A DNA stretch of 39,819 nucleotides. Source: Fibrobacter sp. (GTDB taxonomy: Bacteria; Fibrobacterota; Fibrobacteria; Fibrobacterales; Fibrobacteraceae). A model generated the notes under the pieces. The model searched no databases and was not told where the DNA came from. It was given only the letters and a program-made list of their open reading frames with translations. This document shows, in pieces, positions 16,190-25,426 of this stretch. Made by a program: the position numbers and the translations under genes. Every line of letters starts with the position of its first letter. The first letter of the stretch is position 1. Location of the stretch: positions 1-39,819 of the forward strand of contig JAKSID010000024.1 in NCBI GenBank assembly GCA_024399035.1, written 5' to 3'.

Positions 16190-16310
16190 GAGTAGTGGTT
16201 AGTGGTTAGTGGTTAGTGGTTAGTGGCTAGTGGTTAGTGGTTGGTGGTTAGAACGTTCATTTTTCGCATTATACTGTTTACTAACCACTGTTTACTAATC
16301 ACTGTTTACT
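16190..16310. repeat. Inverted heptamer-array element A (proB-rapA gap)
   Basis: From 16190 the sequence TAGTGGT is repeated eight to nine times with rare changes (one GCTAGT, one TTGGTG). After a short spacer with GAACGTTC, the inverted word recurs at about 16273-16310 as ACTAACC/ACTGTTT/ACTAATC units, also with 7-base spacing. The element starts at the base next to the proB ATG and ends next to the rapA stop codon. Confidence 0.85.
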
Positions 16311-16312
16311 TT

Positions 16313-19297
16313 TTATCTGCAGACCAGCAGGCGGATTGCGTCCAGACGGAGCTGCGGGTTAGAAATAATCTTTTTCCATTCCTGGGCGTTCTTACGAAGC
16401 TGCTTCAACTGATCGTTGTTACCCGCCTTGCCACGCATCATCAGCAAATGGTTCATGCGCTGGTATTCCTGCTCGGCGCGGGCTTCCACAGCAGCGGCAG
16501 CCTGTTCCGCAAGTTCCTTTGCCTTGACCGTCACATTGCGACGTGCGATAGCCAAGCCATCCTTGCTAAAGTACTTCAAGGTCATATTCACCGCAGGGTT
16601 GCCCTGAGGAACAGGCACATCCTTAAAGCTTGCGTTGGCAAGTTCCGGAACCTTGTCGCTCAAGTCTTCGCCATTGGGATTTACAAGCACCGTAATGTAA
16701 TGCGGGCCAGCCAAGTCAGACACGCCCCATTCTTCGGACACTGCGAAATCCACAGCAAAGTTATACTGCATAATCAAACCGCGCATACCGGAATTCTGCC
16801 AGATATTGCAGGACACCGCGCCATTGTCCAACGTGGTTTCGTGGTCAAGCACACCCTGAGACAGCGGATGTTCAAGGCTAACAAAATCAACTTCGTCGTG
16901 AACCATAGCCACGTCACGGTCAAAGGTAATGGTAAGGCTAGAGGCGTCGCTATAGCGAGCATCGTCGTCACCGCCACCAGAGCCTTCTTCAAAGTTACCC
17001 ACTTCCTGAACCACGCGGCCACCGGCGCTACTGCTACCAGGAATACCGCCCACAGATTCAGGCATGCCAGGCACAGAGCCAGCTTCCACCTGGGTACCCA
17101 TGGTCACAACAAAGCAACCCGGGATCTTGCTCTTTTCAATTTCAAGACCGCGTTCCATCAAGGAATCAAACACCAGGGTCTGCAAATCGCGGACCGCATC
17201 AATGCGTTCAATTTCGTCGATGATTTCCTTAGCCTTCTCGGGATTGCGGGAGTTGAATTCCAGCAAGCGGTCGCGGCCCTTTTCAATATTCTTGCGCATG
17301 GTTTCGCAGTCTTTCTTGACCTGCGGAATCACGTCGTCGATAAAGTGCTGCAGCAGCGGACCAGGTTCGGCCAATGCGGCAATCAGTTCGTCGGTATACT
17401 TGAGGAACAGTTCGCCACCGCTCATCATGGGAGTACCGAAGGCGTTCAAGCCGTTGTGGTACCAGCGGAACATAACTTCCTGACCGGAGCCCTTTACGTA
17501 AGGAACGTGAATGATAATATTCTCGGTCTGACCAATACGGTCCAAACGGCCAATACGTTGTTCCACCAAGGCCGCATCCAGCGGCAGGTCGAACAGAATC
17601 AAATGATGGGCAAACTGGAAGTTACGGCCTTCGGAACCAATCTCAGAGGCAATCAAAAGATTTGCACCGTTTTCCTTACTGAAGTTTGCGGCAGCCTTGT
17701 CGCGAGCCATAATGGTCATGTTCTCGTGGAACATGGAGAAGGCGCCCGCACCCATGTAGTCGGTCAGCAGAGTTTCCAATGCCAGCACCACTTCCATGGA
17801 TTCGCAAATCAAAAGAACCTTGTCGTTCTTGTGTTCCTTGATAAACTGTTTAAGCCAGACAAAACGTTCATCCAAAGCCCACGCGTCAGAGAAGCCTGTG
17901 CAAAGCAAGCCGTTTTCCTGAATGTCGGTGGACATATCCAGGTCCTGCTCGGCGGCGGCATTCACCATATCGCGGTAATTGGGATTGGGTTCCAAGGCTA
18001 CTTCATCAAGAACACGCTTAGGGAAACCACCAACGCCTTTACGGGTGTTTCGGAACACCACGGAACCAGTACCCACGGCATCCACAATTCGACGGATCCA
18101 TTCGTCGGCGGTCATGGACTTTGCGCTTTCCTGTTCAAGCCAGGGGCGGATAATGGATTTCTTGGGAACAATTTCGTTCAGGTCGTCCCAGCTCATCTGC
18201 TGGCCTGGATCGGTAGGCAACTTGTTCAGTTCGTTCACCAGCTTGCGGTAGGCGTCCTGGTCCTTGATAAAGGCCATGTAGTCGGAAAAACGAACCGGGT
18301 CCAGCATCTTCAAACGGTTGAACTGGGATTCCGGATGGAACTGCAGCGGAGTACCCGTCAAAAGCAATACACCCTTGGAGTGCTTAAGGACAGCATTAGC
18401 CAAAATGTATTCGTGGCTAGTAAAGCCATCTTCGCAAACCAGGTGATGAGCTTCATCGATAATGGTCATGTCCCATTCGGTATCCAGCAAGTCTTCAATC
18501 AAGGCAGGCTGCTTAATCAGGAAATCAATGGAACAGATAATGTCGTTTGCTAGCTTGAACGGATTGGGGCGGTCGTCGTCATCCACGAACAAGCCCTTAA
18601 TGAAGCCCTCGTCCACCAGGGTAAACAGGTGGTTAAAGCGGCGCTTCATTTCGATGAGCCACTGGTGTTTCAAGGTTTCGGGGACGATAATCAAAGTACG
18701 GGTAATACGTCCGCGGGCCTTGAGTGCGTGCCAAATCATGCCGGCTTCAATAGTCTTACCCAGGCCCACTTCGTCGGAAAGCATCAAACGGGGCAGCGTA
18801 GAACTGGAGCAGGCACGATGGCAAAGGTAATACTGGTGAGGAATCTTGCTTACACGGGGGCCGATCATACCACGAACAGGAGAAGACACCCACTTGCAAG
18901 AAAGGTCCATAGCCTGTTCACGACGTTTGAACTGACCGCTATTAGAAATGCGGTTTTCCATGAGGGCGCGGAACAAGTCGGCGGGGCGGGCAATGGAGAT
19001 CTTGGCAGCCAGTTCGGATTCCTTCATGGAACGGCCGGCACGACCTTCGTAAACCATAAGGCCATTCACTTCCTTTACGTTTTCGATGGTAAAGGAAACA
19101 CCCTTTTCGCTTTTGGCGGTTTCGCCCTGAGCCAGGACAAAACGATCGACGGGAGCTGTTTCGGAACGATATAAACGAATGTCATTCACCGCAGGGAACG
19201 AAATTTTAACAATACGGTCCTGAACTTCTGTGACTATTCCAAGTCCCAGACCAGGTTCCGATTGACTTACATAGCGTTGGCCAATCTTAAAATACAT
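16313..19297 (-). CDS. rapA: RNA polymerase-associated ATPase RapA (SNF2 family)
   Basis: This protein of about 994 residues matches RapA/HepA, the Swi2/Snf2 ATPase that rides on RNA polymerase and helps recycle it. The N-terminal region (FKIGQRYVSQSEPGLGLG) matches RapA's tandem Tudor-like domains. Walker A is DEVGLGKT at 175-182, then IIVPETLKHQW, DEAH at 281-284 and LLTGTPLQ. The second lobe has GRNFQFAHHLILFDLP and EQRIGRLDRIGQ. The C-terminal domain fits the family, except for a Gly/Ser-rich loop (PGSSSAGG...GSGGGDDD) near residue 770 (inferred). The start at 19297 aligns with the usual RapA start and has GGGAGG just upstream; ATG codons at 19300 and 19330 are alternatives. Confidence 0.93.
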   Translation of the reverse strand: MYFKIGQRYVSQSEPGLGLGIVTEVQDRIVKISFPAVNDIRLYRSETAPVDRFVLAQGETAKSEKGVSFTIENVKEVNGLMVYEGRAGRSMKESELAAKISIARPADLFRALMENRISNSGQFKRREQAMDLSCKWVSSPVRGMIGPRVSKIPHQYYLCHRACSSSTLPRLMLSDEVGLGKTIEAGMIWHALKARGRITRTLIIVPETLKHQWLIEMKRRFNHLFTLVDEGFIKGLFVDDDDRPNPFKLANDIICSIDFLIKQPALIEDLLDTEWDMTIIDEAHHLVCEDGFTSHEYILANAVLKHSKGVLLLTGTPLQFHPESQFNRLKMLDPVRFSDYMAFIKDQDAYRKLVNELNKLPTDPGQQMSWDDLNEIVPKKSIIRPWLEQESAKSMTADEWIRRIVDAVGTGSVVFRNTRKGVGGFPKRVLDEVALEPNPNYRDMVNAAAEQDLDMSTDIQENGLLCTGFSDAWALDERFVWLKQFIKEHKNDKVLLICESMEVVLALETLLTDYMGAGAFSMFHENMTIMARDKAAANFSKENGANLLIASEIGSEGRNFQFAHHLILFDLPLDAALVEQRIGRLDRIGQTENIIIHVPYVKGSGQEVMFRWYHNGLNAFGTPMMSGGELFLKYTDELIAALAEPGPLLQHFIDDVIPQVKKDCETMRKNIEKGRDRLLEFNSRNPEKAKEIIDEIERIDAVRDLQTLVFDSLMERGLEIEKSKIPGCFVVTMGTQVEAGSVPGMPESVGGIPGSSSAGGRVVQEVGNFEEGSGGGDDDARYSDASSLTITFDRDVAMVHDEVDFVSLEHPLSQGVLDHETTLDNGAVSCNIWQNSGMRGLIMQYNFAVDFAVSEEWGVSDLAGPHYITVLVNPNGEDLSDKVPELANASFKDVPVPQGNPAVNMTLKYFSKDGLAIARRNVTVKAKELAEQAAAAVEARAEQEYQRMNHLLMMRGKAGNNDQLKQLRKNAQEWKKIISNPQLRLDAIRLLVCR

Positions 19298-19361
19298 CAT
19301 ACCTCCCAAAGTTAGCTTTTTTTTGTGCATACGGCTTTGGATTTACTACATTGTACCCTGT

Positions 19362-20153
19362 ATGACTTGGTATTACATAGATGAAACCATTACCGAAGGT
19401 GATCGCCGCAAGGGCCCTTATACTATCGCCGAAATAAAGGATTTTGTCAAATCCGGCGAAGTAAAAAACGAAACCCTGGTTTGGCACTCCGGAATGGAAA
19501 ACTGGGTTCGATGGGAAGAAACCAACGAATCCAAGGAACTTGCCGCAGAACCTAAAGAACTGAGCATCGACGACCTTAACGACGAAGAACAGATCAAGGC
19601 CGCCCTGGAAGCTATCTTGGCAGAACACGCAAGCCAAAAGCGCTACGCAGGCTTCTTTATCCGCGGTGCCGCCTACTTCGCAGACAATTTCATTCTGTCT
19701 GCGGTGGGAATCATCGTGTACTTGATTCTTGGAGCCCTGCAATTCGTCGACACGAACGCAATTAACGAGGCTATCACCGCCTACGTAAACGACCCCTCGA
19801 CTGCAGACGCCATGAGCAATGTAATCAACGCCCCCGGCATGACATTGTTCCTTTCTATCTGGGGCCTTCTGCAGGCCATCTATTTCATTGTTTTTACCAC
19901 ACTCTGGTCCGCAACCCCGGGCAAACTTCTTTTCAACCTTCACGTTGAATCCAACGGCGAAGCAAAGATCAACTGGGTAACCAGCGCACTGCGTTACGTA
20001 GCAAGCCTTTTCACACAGCTCACCCTGATGTTCTACGGCATCGGCTACCTAATTGTCATGATTGACCCCAAGCGCAGGGCCCTTCACGACTGGATTGCAA
20101 AGACTACAGTGGTTTACCAGCGCAGGCCCGCAACCGTCAGCAAAAAGAAATAA
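19362..20153 (+). CDS. GYF_2-RDD membrane protein
   Basis: This 263-residue protein has an N-terminal GYF_2-type domain (about 1-55: TWYYIDE...GPYTIAEIKDFV...VWHSGMENWVRW), a linker rich in Asp/Glu, and an RDD domain. The RDD part opens with KRYAGFFIRGAAYFAD, has a hydrophobic helix near 105-125 and another near 160-180, ATPGKLLFNL, and ends with DPKRRALHDWIAKTTVV. RDD proteins are integral membrane proteins of mostly unknown role, some proposed as ion or Na+/H+ exchangers. GYF_2 domains may bind peptides. I use the ATG at 19362, where the domain begins. No Shine-Dalgarno is visible. It precedes murA by 28 bases. Confidence 0.8.
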   Translation: MTWYYIDETITEGDRRKGPYTIAEIKDFVKSGEVKNETLVWHSGMENWVRWEETNESKELAAEPKELSIDDLNDEEQIKAALEAILAEHASQKRYAGFFIRGAAYFADNFILSAVGIIVYLILGALQFVDTNAINEAITAYVNDPSTADAMSNVINAPGMTLFLSIWGLLQAIYFIVFTTLWSATPGKLLFNLHVESNGEAKINWVTSALRYVASLFTQLTLMFYGIGYLIVMIDPKRRALHDWIAKTTVVYQRRPATVSKKK

Positions 20154-20181
20154 GTTTTAATAATTCTCAGAGATAATTTGT

Positions 20182-21459
20182 ATGTACCAGTTTATCGTTC
20201 CCCAAGTAAAAAAGCCTCTTGACGGCGACGTGGAAATCTCCGGCGCAAAGAACGCAGTGCTTGCCGTAATGGCCGCAGCACTCCTTGCCGACGGTGTTTC
20301 CGAAATCACCAACGTGCCTCACCTGAAGGACATGAAAACCATGTCCGACGTGCTCCGCGTTATCGGTTGCCGCATTAGCGGAGACTCCCACGTTTTAAAG
20401 ATCGACACCCGCGGTGCCGACCATCTGGAAGCTCCCTACGAACTGGTAAAGACCATGCGCGCAAGCTTTTATGTGCTTGGCCCTCTGGTAGCTCGTTTCG
20501 GACGTTGCCGCGTTTCTCTCCCTGGTGGATGCGCCTGGGGCCCCCGCCCTGTGGACCTGCATTTGAAGGGCCTTGAAGCTCTGGGCGCAAAGATTACCGT
20601 GACCCACGGCTACGTAGAAGCCACTTGCGAAGGCCGCCTCCCCGGCGGTACTTTCCACTTCCCCATTTCTTCTGTAGGCGCCACCGTCAACGTATTGATG
20701 GCAGCAACCTTGGCCAAGGGCACCAGCGTTCTCCAGAACGCAGCTCTGGAACCTGAAATCGACAACCTGGTGGATTACCTTATTGCCATGGGCGCCAAGA
20801 TTCAGGGCCGCGGCACACGCACCCTTACAGTGCAGGGCGTCGAAGCTCTCCGCCCCGGTAATGGCTACACCATCCCCGACCGTATCGAAGCAGGTTCTTT
20901 CCTCTGCTGCGCCGCCATTACCCGTGGCCGCGTAAAGGTCACCAAGATTATTCCCGAACATATCGCCTCCACTCTGGACGCCTTCCGCCTTATGGGCTGT
21001 AAGGTTTCCGAAGGTAGCGACTGGGCCGAAGTAGACGCCCGCGGCGTAGAACTTAAGCCCATCAACATCCAGACCTTGCCTTTCCCCGGCTACCCCACCG
21101 ACATGCAGGCTCCCCTTATGGCAACCCTGATGTCCATCCCGGGCACTAGCACCATTCAGGACACCGTCTATAATGACCGCTTTAAGCATGTGGCAGAATT
21201 GCAGCGTCTGGGCGCCGACATCCAGATTACCGGCAACACCGCCATCATCAAGGGCGGAGCACCTCTGGAAGGCGCAGAAGTCATGGGTACCGACCTTCGA
21301 GCAAGCATGGCCATGGTCCTTGCAGCACTCATTGCCGATGGCGAAACAAAGATCAGCCGCATCTATCATTTGGACCGCGGTTACGAAGATTTCGAAGCCA
21401 AGATGGCAACCTTGGGCGCTTCTGTAGAACGCGTTATCATTGACGCCGACGAACCGTAG
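20182..21459 (+). CDS. murA: UDP-N-acetylglucosamine 1-carboxyvinyltransferase MurA
   Basis: This 425-residue cytoplasmic enzyme transfers enolpyruvate from PEP to UDP-GlcNAc, the first committed step of peptidoglycan synthesis. The substrate-binding Lys-Asn is K23-N24 in SGAKNAV. The catalytic loop is GGCAWGPRPVDLH with the active cysteine at C117, so the enzyme is expected to be fosfomycin-sensitive (family knowledge). The aspartate-containing FPTD-type segment is present as PGYPTDMQAP. The Shine-Dalgarno is weak, while GATAAT lies 4 bases before TTGT-ATG, so the start may partly depend on a very short leader or on the upstream gene. A strong terminator follows. Confidence 0.97.
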   Translation: MYQFIVPQVKKPLDGDVEISGAKNAVLAVMAAALLADGVSEITNVPHLKDMKTMSDVLRVIGCRISGDSHVLKIDTRGADHLEAPYELVKTMRASFYVLGPLVARFGRCRVSLPGGCAWGPRPVDLHLKGLEALGAKITVTHGYVEATCEGRLPGGTFHFPISSVGATVNVLMAATLAKGTSVLQNAALEPEIDNLVDYLIAMGAKIQGRGTRTLTVQGVEALRPGNGYTIPDRIEAGSFLCCAAITRGRVKVTKIIPEHIASTLDAFRLMGCKVSEGSDWAEVDARGVELKPINIQTLPFPGYPTDMQAPLMATLMSIPGTSTIQDTVYNDRFKHVAELQRLGADIQITGNTAIIKGGAPLEGAEVMGTDLRASMAMVLAALIADGETKISRIYHLDRGYEDFEAKMATLGASVERVIIDADEP

Positions 21460-21515
21460 CTTAAGCGCCTAGGCAGAGCCCGCGCAGTTTAGAACTGCCG
21501 CGACACGCAATTACA

Positions 21516-21547
21516 AAAAGCCGCTAGTCAAATGACTAGCGGCTTTT
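21516..21547. terminator. Strong bidirectional terminator between murA and cpoB
   Basis: A perfect 15-bp inverted repeat, AAAAGCCGCTAGTCA and its complement, with a 2-base centre has T-runs at both ends. It lies between convergent murA and the end of the tol operon and should stop transcription from both sides. Confidence 0.95.
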
Positions 21548-21585
21548 CTCTTCTAGAAATCTAATGCGTTTGCAAACTAGCAGAA

Positions 21586-22656
21586 CTAGGGTGCAGCCTT
21601 GACCGGAGTCAGCACCGGAGCGGGGCCAGCTACGGGAGCGGCAGGCTGTGCAGCAGGTGCAGCGGCGGGTGCAGTAGTTGCAGGTGCGGCAGCGGGAGCA
21701 TTTGCAGCGGGCTGAGCAGCAGGAGCAGCGGCAGGAGCCTTATCAGCAACAAAGCCACTTACAGAAGCTTCGGCCGGAATAATGGCGGCATCCTTCTGTT
21801 CCTTGGTCACGCAGTTTTCAGAGGCGCTTTCGTTCTTTTCCAGCAGTTCCTGAAGGATTTCTGCGGACTGTTCGAATTCGCCAGAGGCTTCGCAGCTCTT
21901 GTTAGAAAGAATCTTCTGCAAGTACTGTTTTTGCATGTCGATATTGCATTCATCTGCGTAAAGGTTAGCAAGCTTGAACAAGGCGGGGCAAGTCTTTTGA
22001 CCTTCCGGGAAGGCTTCGGTCATGCGGGCAAAGACTTTCTTGGCCTTTTCAACCTGCTTGGCATCGATCAAGCAGATGGCCATCCAGTACAGGGAATTCT
22101 CAGCAAGTTCGCCGGTTTTCATGTTTTCATAGACCTGCTTAAAGCCGGAGTATGCCAACTTGTATTCGCCACGATGGTAGTCGGAGCGAGCGGTGTTGAA
22201 CATAGCTTCTGCTTCCACAAGCTTTTCGGCTTCACGTTCCAAGCTGTCCATAGAGATGGGAGCGGGAGCGCCGCTGACCACAACCTTCTTGGCCAGAATC
22301 TTGTCGGACTTGCCAAGAAGCATATCCAAGCGGTAGATGATTTCTTCCTGACGGGAATCGTTACGTTCGGATTCGTCGGAAATTCGACGAGCAAGCAACG
22401 TGAGTTCTGCCTGCATGCGCTTCTGAGCCAAGTCAGTAGCCCTCATGCGAGCGACAGCAGAATCCAGTGCTTCGCGCAACGAATCATTGGTAGCAGTCAA
22501 TGCTGTCACAGCAGAATCAACCTTCTGATTCACGCTGGTCTGCACGTTCTTCTGCACCACCTTGCCAACGGACTTAATTTCCTTGGTACGCAGCACAGTG
22601 ACACTGCTACAACCCATAAACATTAAAACGACAAGGCCGAGTGCCAAACGTTTCAT
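21586..22656 (-). CDS. cpoB: CpoB/YbgF-like TPR lipoprotein of the Tol-Pal system
   Basis: This 356-residue protein has a lipoprotein signal peptide with the lipidated cysteine at residue 16 (FMGCSS). A long, probably coiled-coil region (about 25-110) follows, then tetratricopeptide-like helices (about 145-255, with AEAMFNTARSDYHRGEYKLAYSGF). The last 80 residues are a Pro/Ala-rich low-complexity tail. CpoB links outer-membrane constriction by Tol to septal peptidoglycan synthesis (family knowledge). E. coli CpoB is periplasmic and not lipidated, so the lipobox and the PA-rich tail are differences. It has GAGG 6 bases upstream and is the last gene of the operon. Confidence 0.8.
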   Translation of the reverse strand: MKRLALGLVVLMFMGCSSVTVLRTKEIKSVGKVVQKNVQTSVNQKVDSAVTALTATNDSLREALDSAVARMRATDLAQKRMQAELTLLARRISDESERNDSRQEEIIYRLDMLLGKSDKILAKKVVVSGAPAPISMDSLEREAEKLVEAEAMFNTARSDYHRGEYKLAYSGFKQVYENMKTGELAENSLYWMAICLIDAKQVEKAKKVFARMTEAFPEGQKTCPALFKLANLYADECNIDMQKQYLQKILSNKSCEASGEFEQSAEILQELLEKNESASENCVTKEQKDAAIIPAEASVSGFVADKAPAAAPAAQPAANAPAAAPATTAPAAAPAAQPAAPVAGPAPVLTPVKAAP

Positions 22657-22701
22657 ATTTACCTCATTCAGATAAAACAGTTTCTACAAGTCGCGAATAA
22701 G

Positions 22702-23292
22702 CTAGTCGCGAATATTCACGCGGAAGTTTGCACGACGGTTCTGAGAGTAAGCTTCTTCAGATTCACCAGCGGCCTTGGGAGCTTCCTTACCGTAGCTGAC
22801 AGATTCCATGCGCTTTGCATCGATACCGTAGGCAGCCAGGAATTCCTTAACCTTCATAGCACGCTTTGCACCCAGGGTGAAGTTGTAGTCTTCGGTACCG
22901 CGAGCATCGGTATGGCCTTCGATAGTAATGGAGAAGCGGGTTTCCTTGATCAGGAGTTCAGCAACCTGAGCCAGCAATTCCTTAGCCTTTTCGGTCAGTT
23001 CAGAACGGTCAAAGTCAAAGTACACGTCTTCGCTCATGATCTGGTTGATAAGAGCTTCGAGGCGAGCGCGTTCTGCTTCCAGGCGTTCAGCTTCTTCCTT
23101 TGCCTTTGCAGCAGCCAAAGAGTCTGCATTCACCACAGGCTGTTCAGCAGCAGGAGCTTCGGTCTGGACTGCGGCGGCTTCCGGAGCGGGAGCTGCTTCG
23201 GGTTCAGTCTTCGGAGGTTCCGGGGTAGTGCAAGCAGTAAGGGCAAAGCCGACAACGCTTGCAACGAGAGCGATCTTAAAGAGTTTGTTCAT
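22702..23292 (-). CDS. pal: Peptidoglycan-associated lipoprotein Pal
   Basis: This 196-residue outer-membrane lipoprotein has its lipobox LTAC with the cysteine at residue 21, a Pro/Ala/Glu-rich linker, and an OmpA-type peptidoglycan-binding domain in the C-terminal half. That domain shows VYFDFDRSEL, IEGHTDARGTEDYN, LGAKRAMKVKEFL and SQNRRANFRV, which hold the residues that bind meso-diaminopimelate. It anchors the outer membrane to the wall and interacts with TolB and TolA. Two ATG codons are adjacent (23295 and 23292). I prefer the second because GGAAGG is 6 bases before it. Confidence 0.93.
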   Translation of the reverse strand: MNKLFKIALVASVVGFALTACTTPEPPKTEPEAAPAPEAAAVQTEAPAAEQPVVNADSLAAAKAKEEAERLEAERARLEALINQIMSEDVYFDFDRSELTEKAKELLAQVAELLIKETRFSITIEGHTDARGTEDYNFTLGAKRAMKVKEFLAAYGIDAKRMESVSYGKEAPKAAGESEEAYSQNRRANFRVNIRD

Positions 23293-23311
23293 CATTCACC
23301 TTCCTTGTATT

Positions 23312-24613
23312 TTAGTCTAAATCGTCATAGAAGAAGGACCATGTGGGCGAAGTGTTTTCGCCGGAATTCGTAATGCGGGTTACGTTGGATCCGTCCTTTC
23401 TCATAATGTAAATCTGGTAAGAGCCACCACGGTTGCTGGCAAAGGCAATCAACTTGCCATCAGGAGACCAAGTGGGATGCTCATTGTTCCCTGCGTTATT
23501 GGTCAGCTGGACGATGTCAGAACCATCCAAAGCGCAGGTGTAAATATTCATCTTGCCATTGTCCATGGAGGTATAGGCAATGCGGTCGCCCTCGGGAGAC
23601 CAGCTGGCGCGTTCGTTGTAGCGACCCATAAAGGTCACGCGGCGCATATCGCTGCCATCCTTGCCCATCACAAAGATCTGCGGGCCGCCGCCACGGTCGC
23701 TGGTGAACAGGACTTCGGTAGCGTAGGGGCTCCAGGCGGGGCTCGTCTGGTTAGACTTGAGGTAAGCGAACTTGCGGGCCTTGCCGGAACTCATATTGCC
23801 GATATACAAGTCCGTCTTGCCGTCCACCGTAGAGGAGAAAAGCAGTTCGCCAGTCACAGGATTCACTGCGGGGCTGTAAGTCTGGTCCAGGAACGGGAAC
23901 AACGGCTGTTCCACGCCGCCAAACTTTTTAAAGTAAAGGCGGGGGCGATGAGTCTTGAAGTTCACGTAGACAAGGCCAGCGTTGCCCTTCATCCACACAG
24001 GCATCATGCTAATGCTTGTATCGCGGGTAATCTGGGAACGGTGATAGCCATCGTAGTCAGAAACCACCACCTGCTTAATGCCATCCATCTTAGAAACATA
24101 GGCAAGTTTCGTAGAGGCAACGCCGCGCTCGCCCCACAGGCGTTTGATTACCAAGTCGAAGAACTTGTGCATAGCGCGGCGTAATTCCTGCTGAGGAACC
24201 ACATAGGTCTCGCCCACCAGCATGTCCTTGGTCTGTGCGATGTACAGGTAGCAATCCACACGCAGATTGTTGCCATCCTGCTTAGTCACCTTACCGGTCA
24301 CATAATGCTTAACATGCTTACGGCTGAACAATGCCAGGTTGAACTTGTCAGAAGCGACAACTTCGAAACGACCAGAAAGATTTGCGTCACGGGTCAAGAT
24401 CTGGTGAGGTTTTTCTTCAATCCACTCAATGTTTTCCTTGGGCTCCGTAAAAGGCACAATGCCAATGGGCATGGTCTTGAACACAGAAATGCCTACGTCC
24501 ACCGCAATGGTATCGATGGCGGCAAAGCTCAAGGAAGGCAGCAAGAACATCACCCCAAGGGCAATGGAAATTGCCAATGTGGAAAACCTAAATGCTATCG
24601 TTTTTTTCTTCAT
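23312..24613 (-). CDS. tolB: Tol-Pal system protein TolB
   Basis: This 433-residue periplasmic protein starts with a cleavable signal peptide (about 1-31, ending SLSFA). The N-terminal domain (about 32-170) has the TolB arrangement IGIVPF...DLSGRFEVV. The C-terminal part is a beta-propeller with WD40-like PD repeats: SPAWSPYATEVLFTSDRGG, ASWSPEGDRIAYTS and PTWSPDGKLIAFASNRGG, each followed by G.S...RIT. TolB couples Pal to the TolA-TolQ-TolR motor. GAAGAG precedes the ATG by about 7 bases. It lies 36 bases after tolA. Confidence 0.95.
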   Translation of the reverse strand: MKKKTIAFRFSTLAISIALGVMFLLPSLSFAAIDTIAVDVGISVFKTMPIGIVPFTEPKENIEWIEEKPHQILTRDANLSGRFEVVASDKFNLALFSRKHVKHYVTGKVTKQDGNNLRVDCYLYIAQTKDMLVGETYVVPQQELRRAMHKFFDLVIKRLWGERGVASTKLAYVSKMDGIKQVVVSDYDGYHRSQITRDTSISMMPVWMKGNAGLVYVNFKTHRPRLYFKKFGGVEQPLFPFLDQTYSPAVNPVTGELLFSSTVDGKTDLYIGNMSSGKARKFAYLKSNQTSPAWSPYATEVLFTSDRGGGPQIFVMGKDGSDMRRVTFMGRYNERASWSPEGDRIAYTSMDNGKMNIYTCALDGSDIVQLTNNAGNNEHPTWSPDGKLIAFASNRGGSYQIYIMRKDGSNVTRITNSGENTSPTWSFFYDDLD

Positions 24614-24649
24614 ATTATCTCTTCTTATTCCTAAACCCTAATATACAAG

Positions 24650-25426
24650 CTAGTTCGGCGTAAAGTTAAAGTGCAAGGTCAAGCTGGGAGCGCGGAAATT
24701 AAAGGGCAGTTCCGGCACCTTGGAAATCTTGACAGCGCGTACAGACAGGTGATCCCAGGTGGCGTTGCCCGAAGACTTCTTCAGGGTAATTGCGGAGATG
24801 CCACCAAAGCGGTCAATGGTAAACTGCACCGTGGTCTTGATACTTTTCTTTACGTTCAAATTATTCGGCGGATTGAAGTTCGCCATGATAATCTTCTTCA
24901 GCTGTTCTAGGTAAACCTGCATCAGCGGGTCCATGTCCACAGAGCCCACAGGGTTCAGGCTGGGAGCCTCCACTGCAGTGGGCAATTCCATATCGTCAAT
25001 ATCAAAGTCGTCCTTGACCGGCTCGGGATCGGGCTCCGGTTCCGGCTGCGGTTCTTCGTTTACAGGCTCCGGTTCGGGCTCCGGCTTCTTCTCCTCTTCG
25101 GGTTTGATCTCCGGAGGAAGTTCTTCGTTAATCTTGGGCTTGGGTTCCGGCTTGGGCTTTACCTTTTTAGGTTCGGGAGGAACTTCCTTAGGCGGTTCAG
25201 GCGGCTTGGGCTTGGGCGGTTCCGGAGGAGCCACCTGCTGTTGCTGAACCTGCACCATTTCGAACACAGGAATAGGCTCAGGGTCAGACTTGAAATCTAC
25301 GTAGTGCATACCAATGCAAAAGCCAGCGACAACCACATGGAACGCGATGGCACAGACGATGATCTTTGCCACCATCCCGTCGTCGTTATCAGCAAAATAC
25401 TGGATCTTTCGCTTTTCGTCGCGCAC
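24650..25426 (-). CDS. tolA: TolA/TonB-like energy-transducing protein
   Basis: This 258-residue protein has a short cytoplasmic N-terminus, one transmembrane helix (about 20-41, VAKIIVCAIAFHVVVAGFCIG), a Pro/Glu/Lys-rich periplasmic spacer (about 55-140) and a TonB/TolA-type C-terminal domain (about 170-258, with VQFTIDRFGGISAITLKKSSG). It should transmit proton-motive force from TolQR to TolB and Pal. A Pro-rich rigid spacer is more TonB-like than the helical Ala-rich spacer of enterobacterial TolA, but the operon marks it as TolA. It starts with GTG overlapping the tolR stop (TAGTG). Confidence 0.88.
   Translation of the reverse strand: MRDEKRKIQYFADNDDGMVAKIIVCAIAFHVVVAGFCIGMHYVDFKSDPEPIPVFEMVQVQQQQVAPPEPPKPKPPEPPKEVPPEPKKVKPKPEPKPKINEELPPEIKPEEEKKPEPEPEPVNEEPQPEPEPDPEPVKDDFDIDDMELPTAVEAPSLNPVGSVDMDPLMQVYLEQLKKIIMANFNPPNNLNVKKSIKTTVQFTIDRFGGISAITLKKSSGNATWDHLSVRAVKISKVPELPFNFRAPSLTLHFNFTPN

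Noticed and set aside
16190..16250. Telomere-like or origin iteron array suggested by TAGTGGT repeats.
   Set aside because: There is no replication initiator gene nearby, the repeats lie between a stop and a start codon inside an apparent operon, and an inverted partner array is present. A repeat element explains it better.
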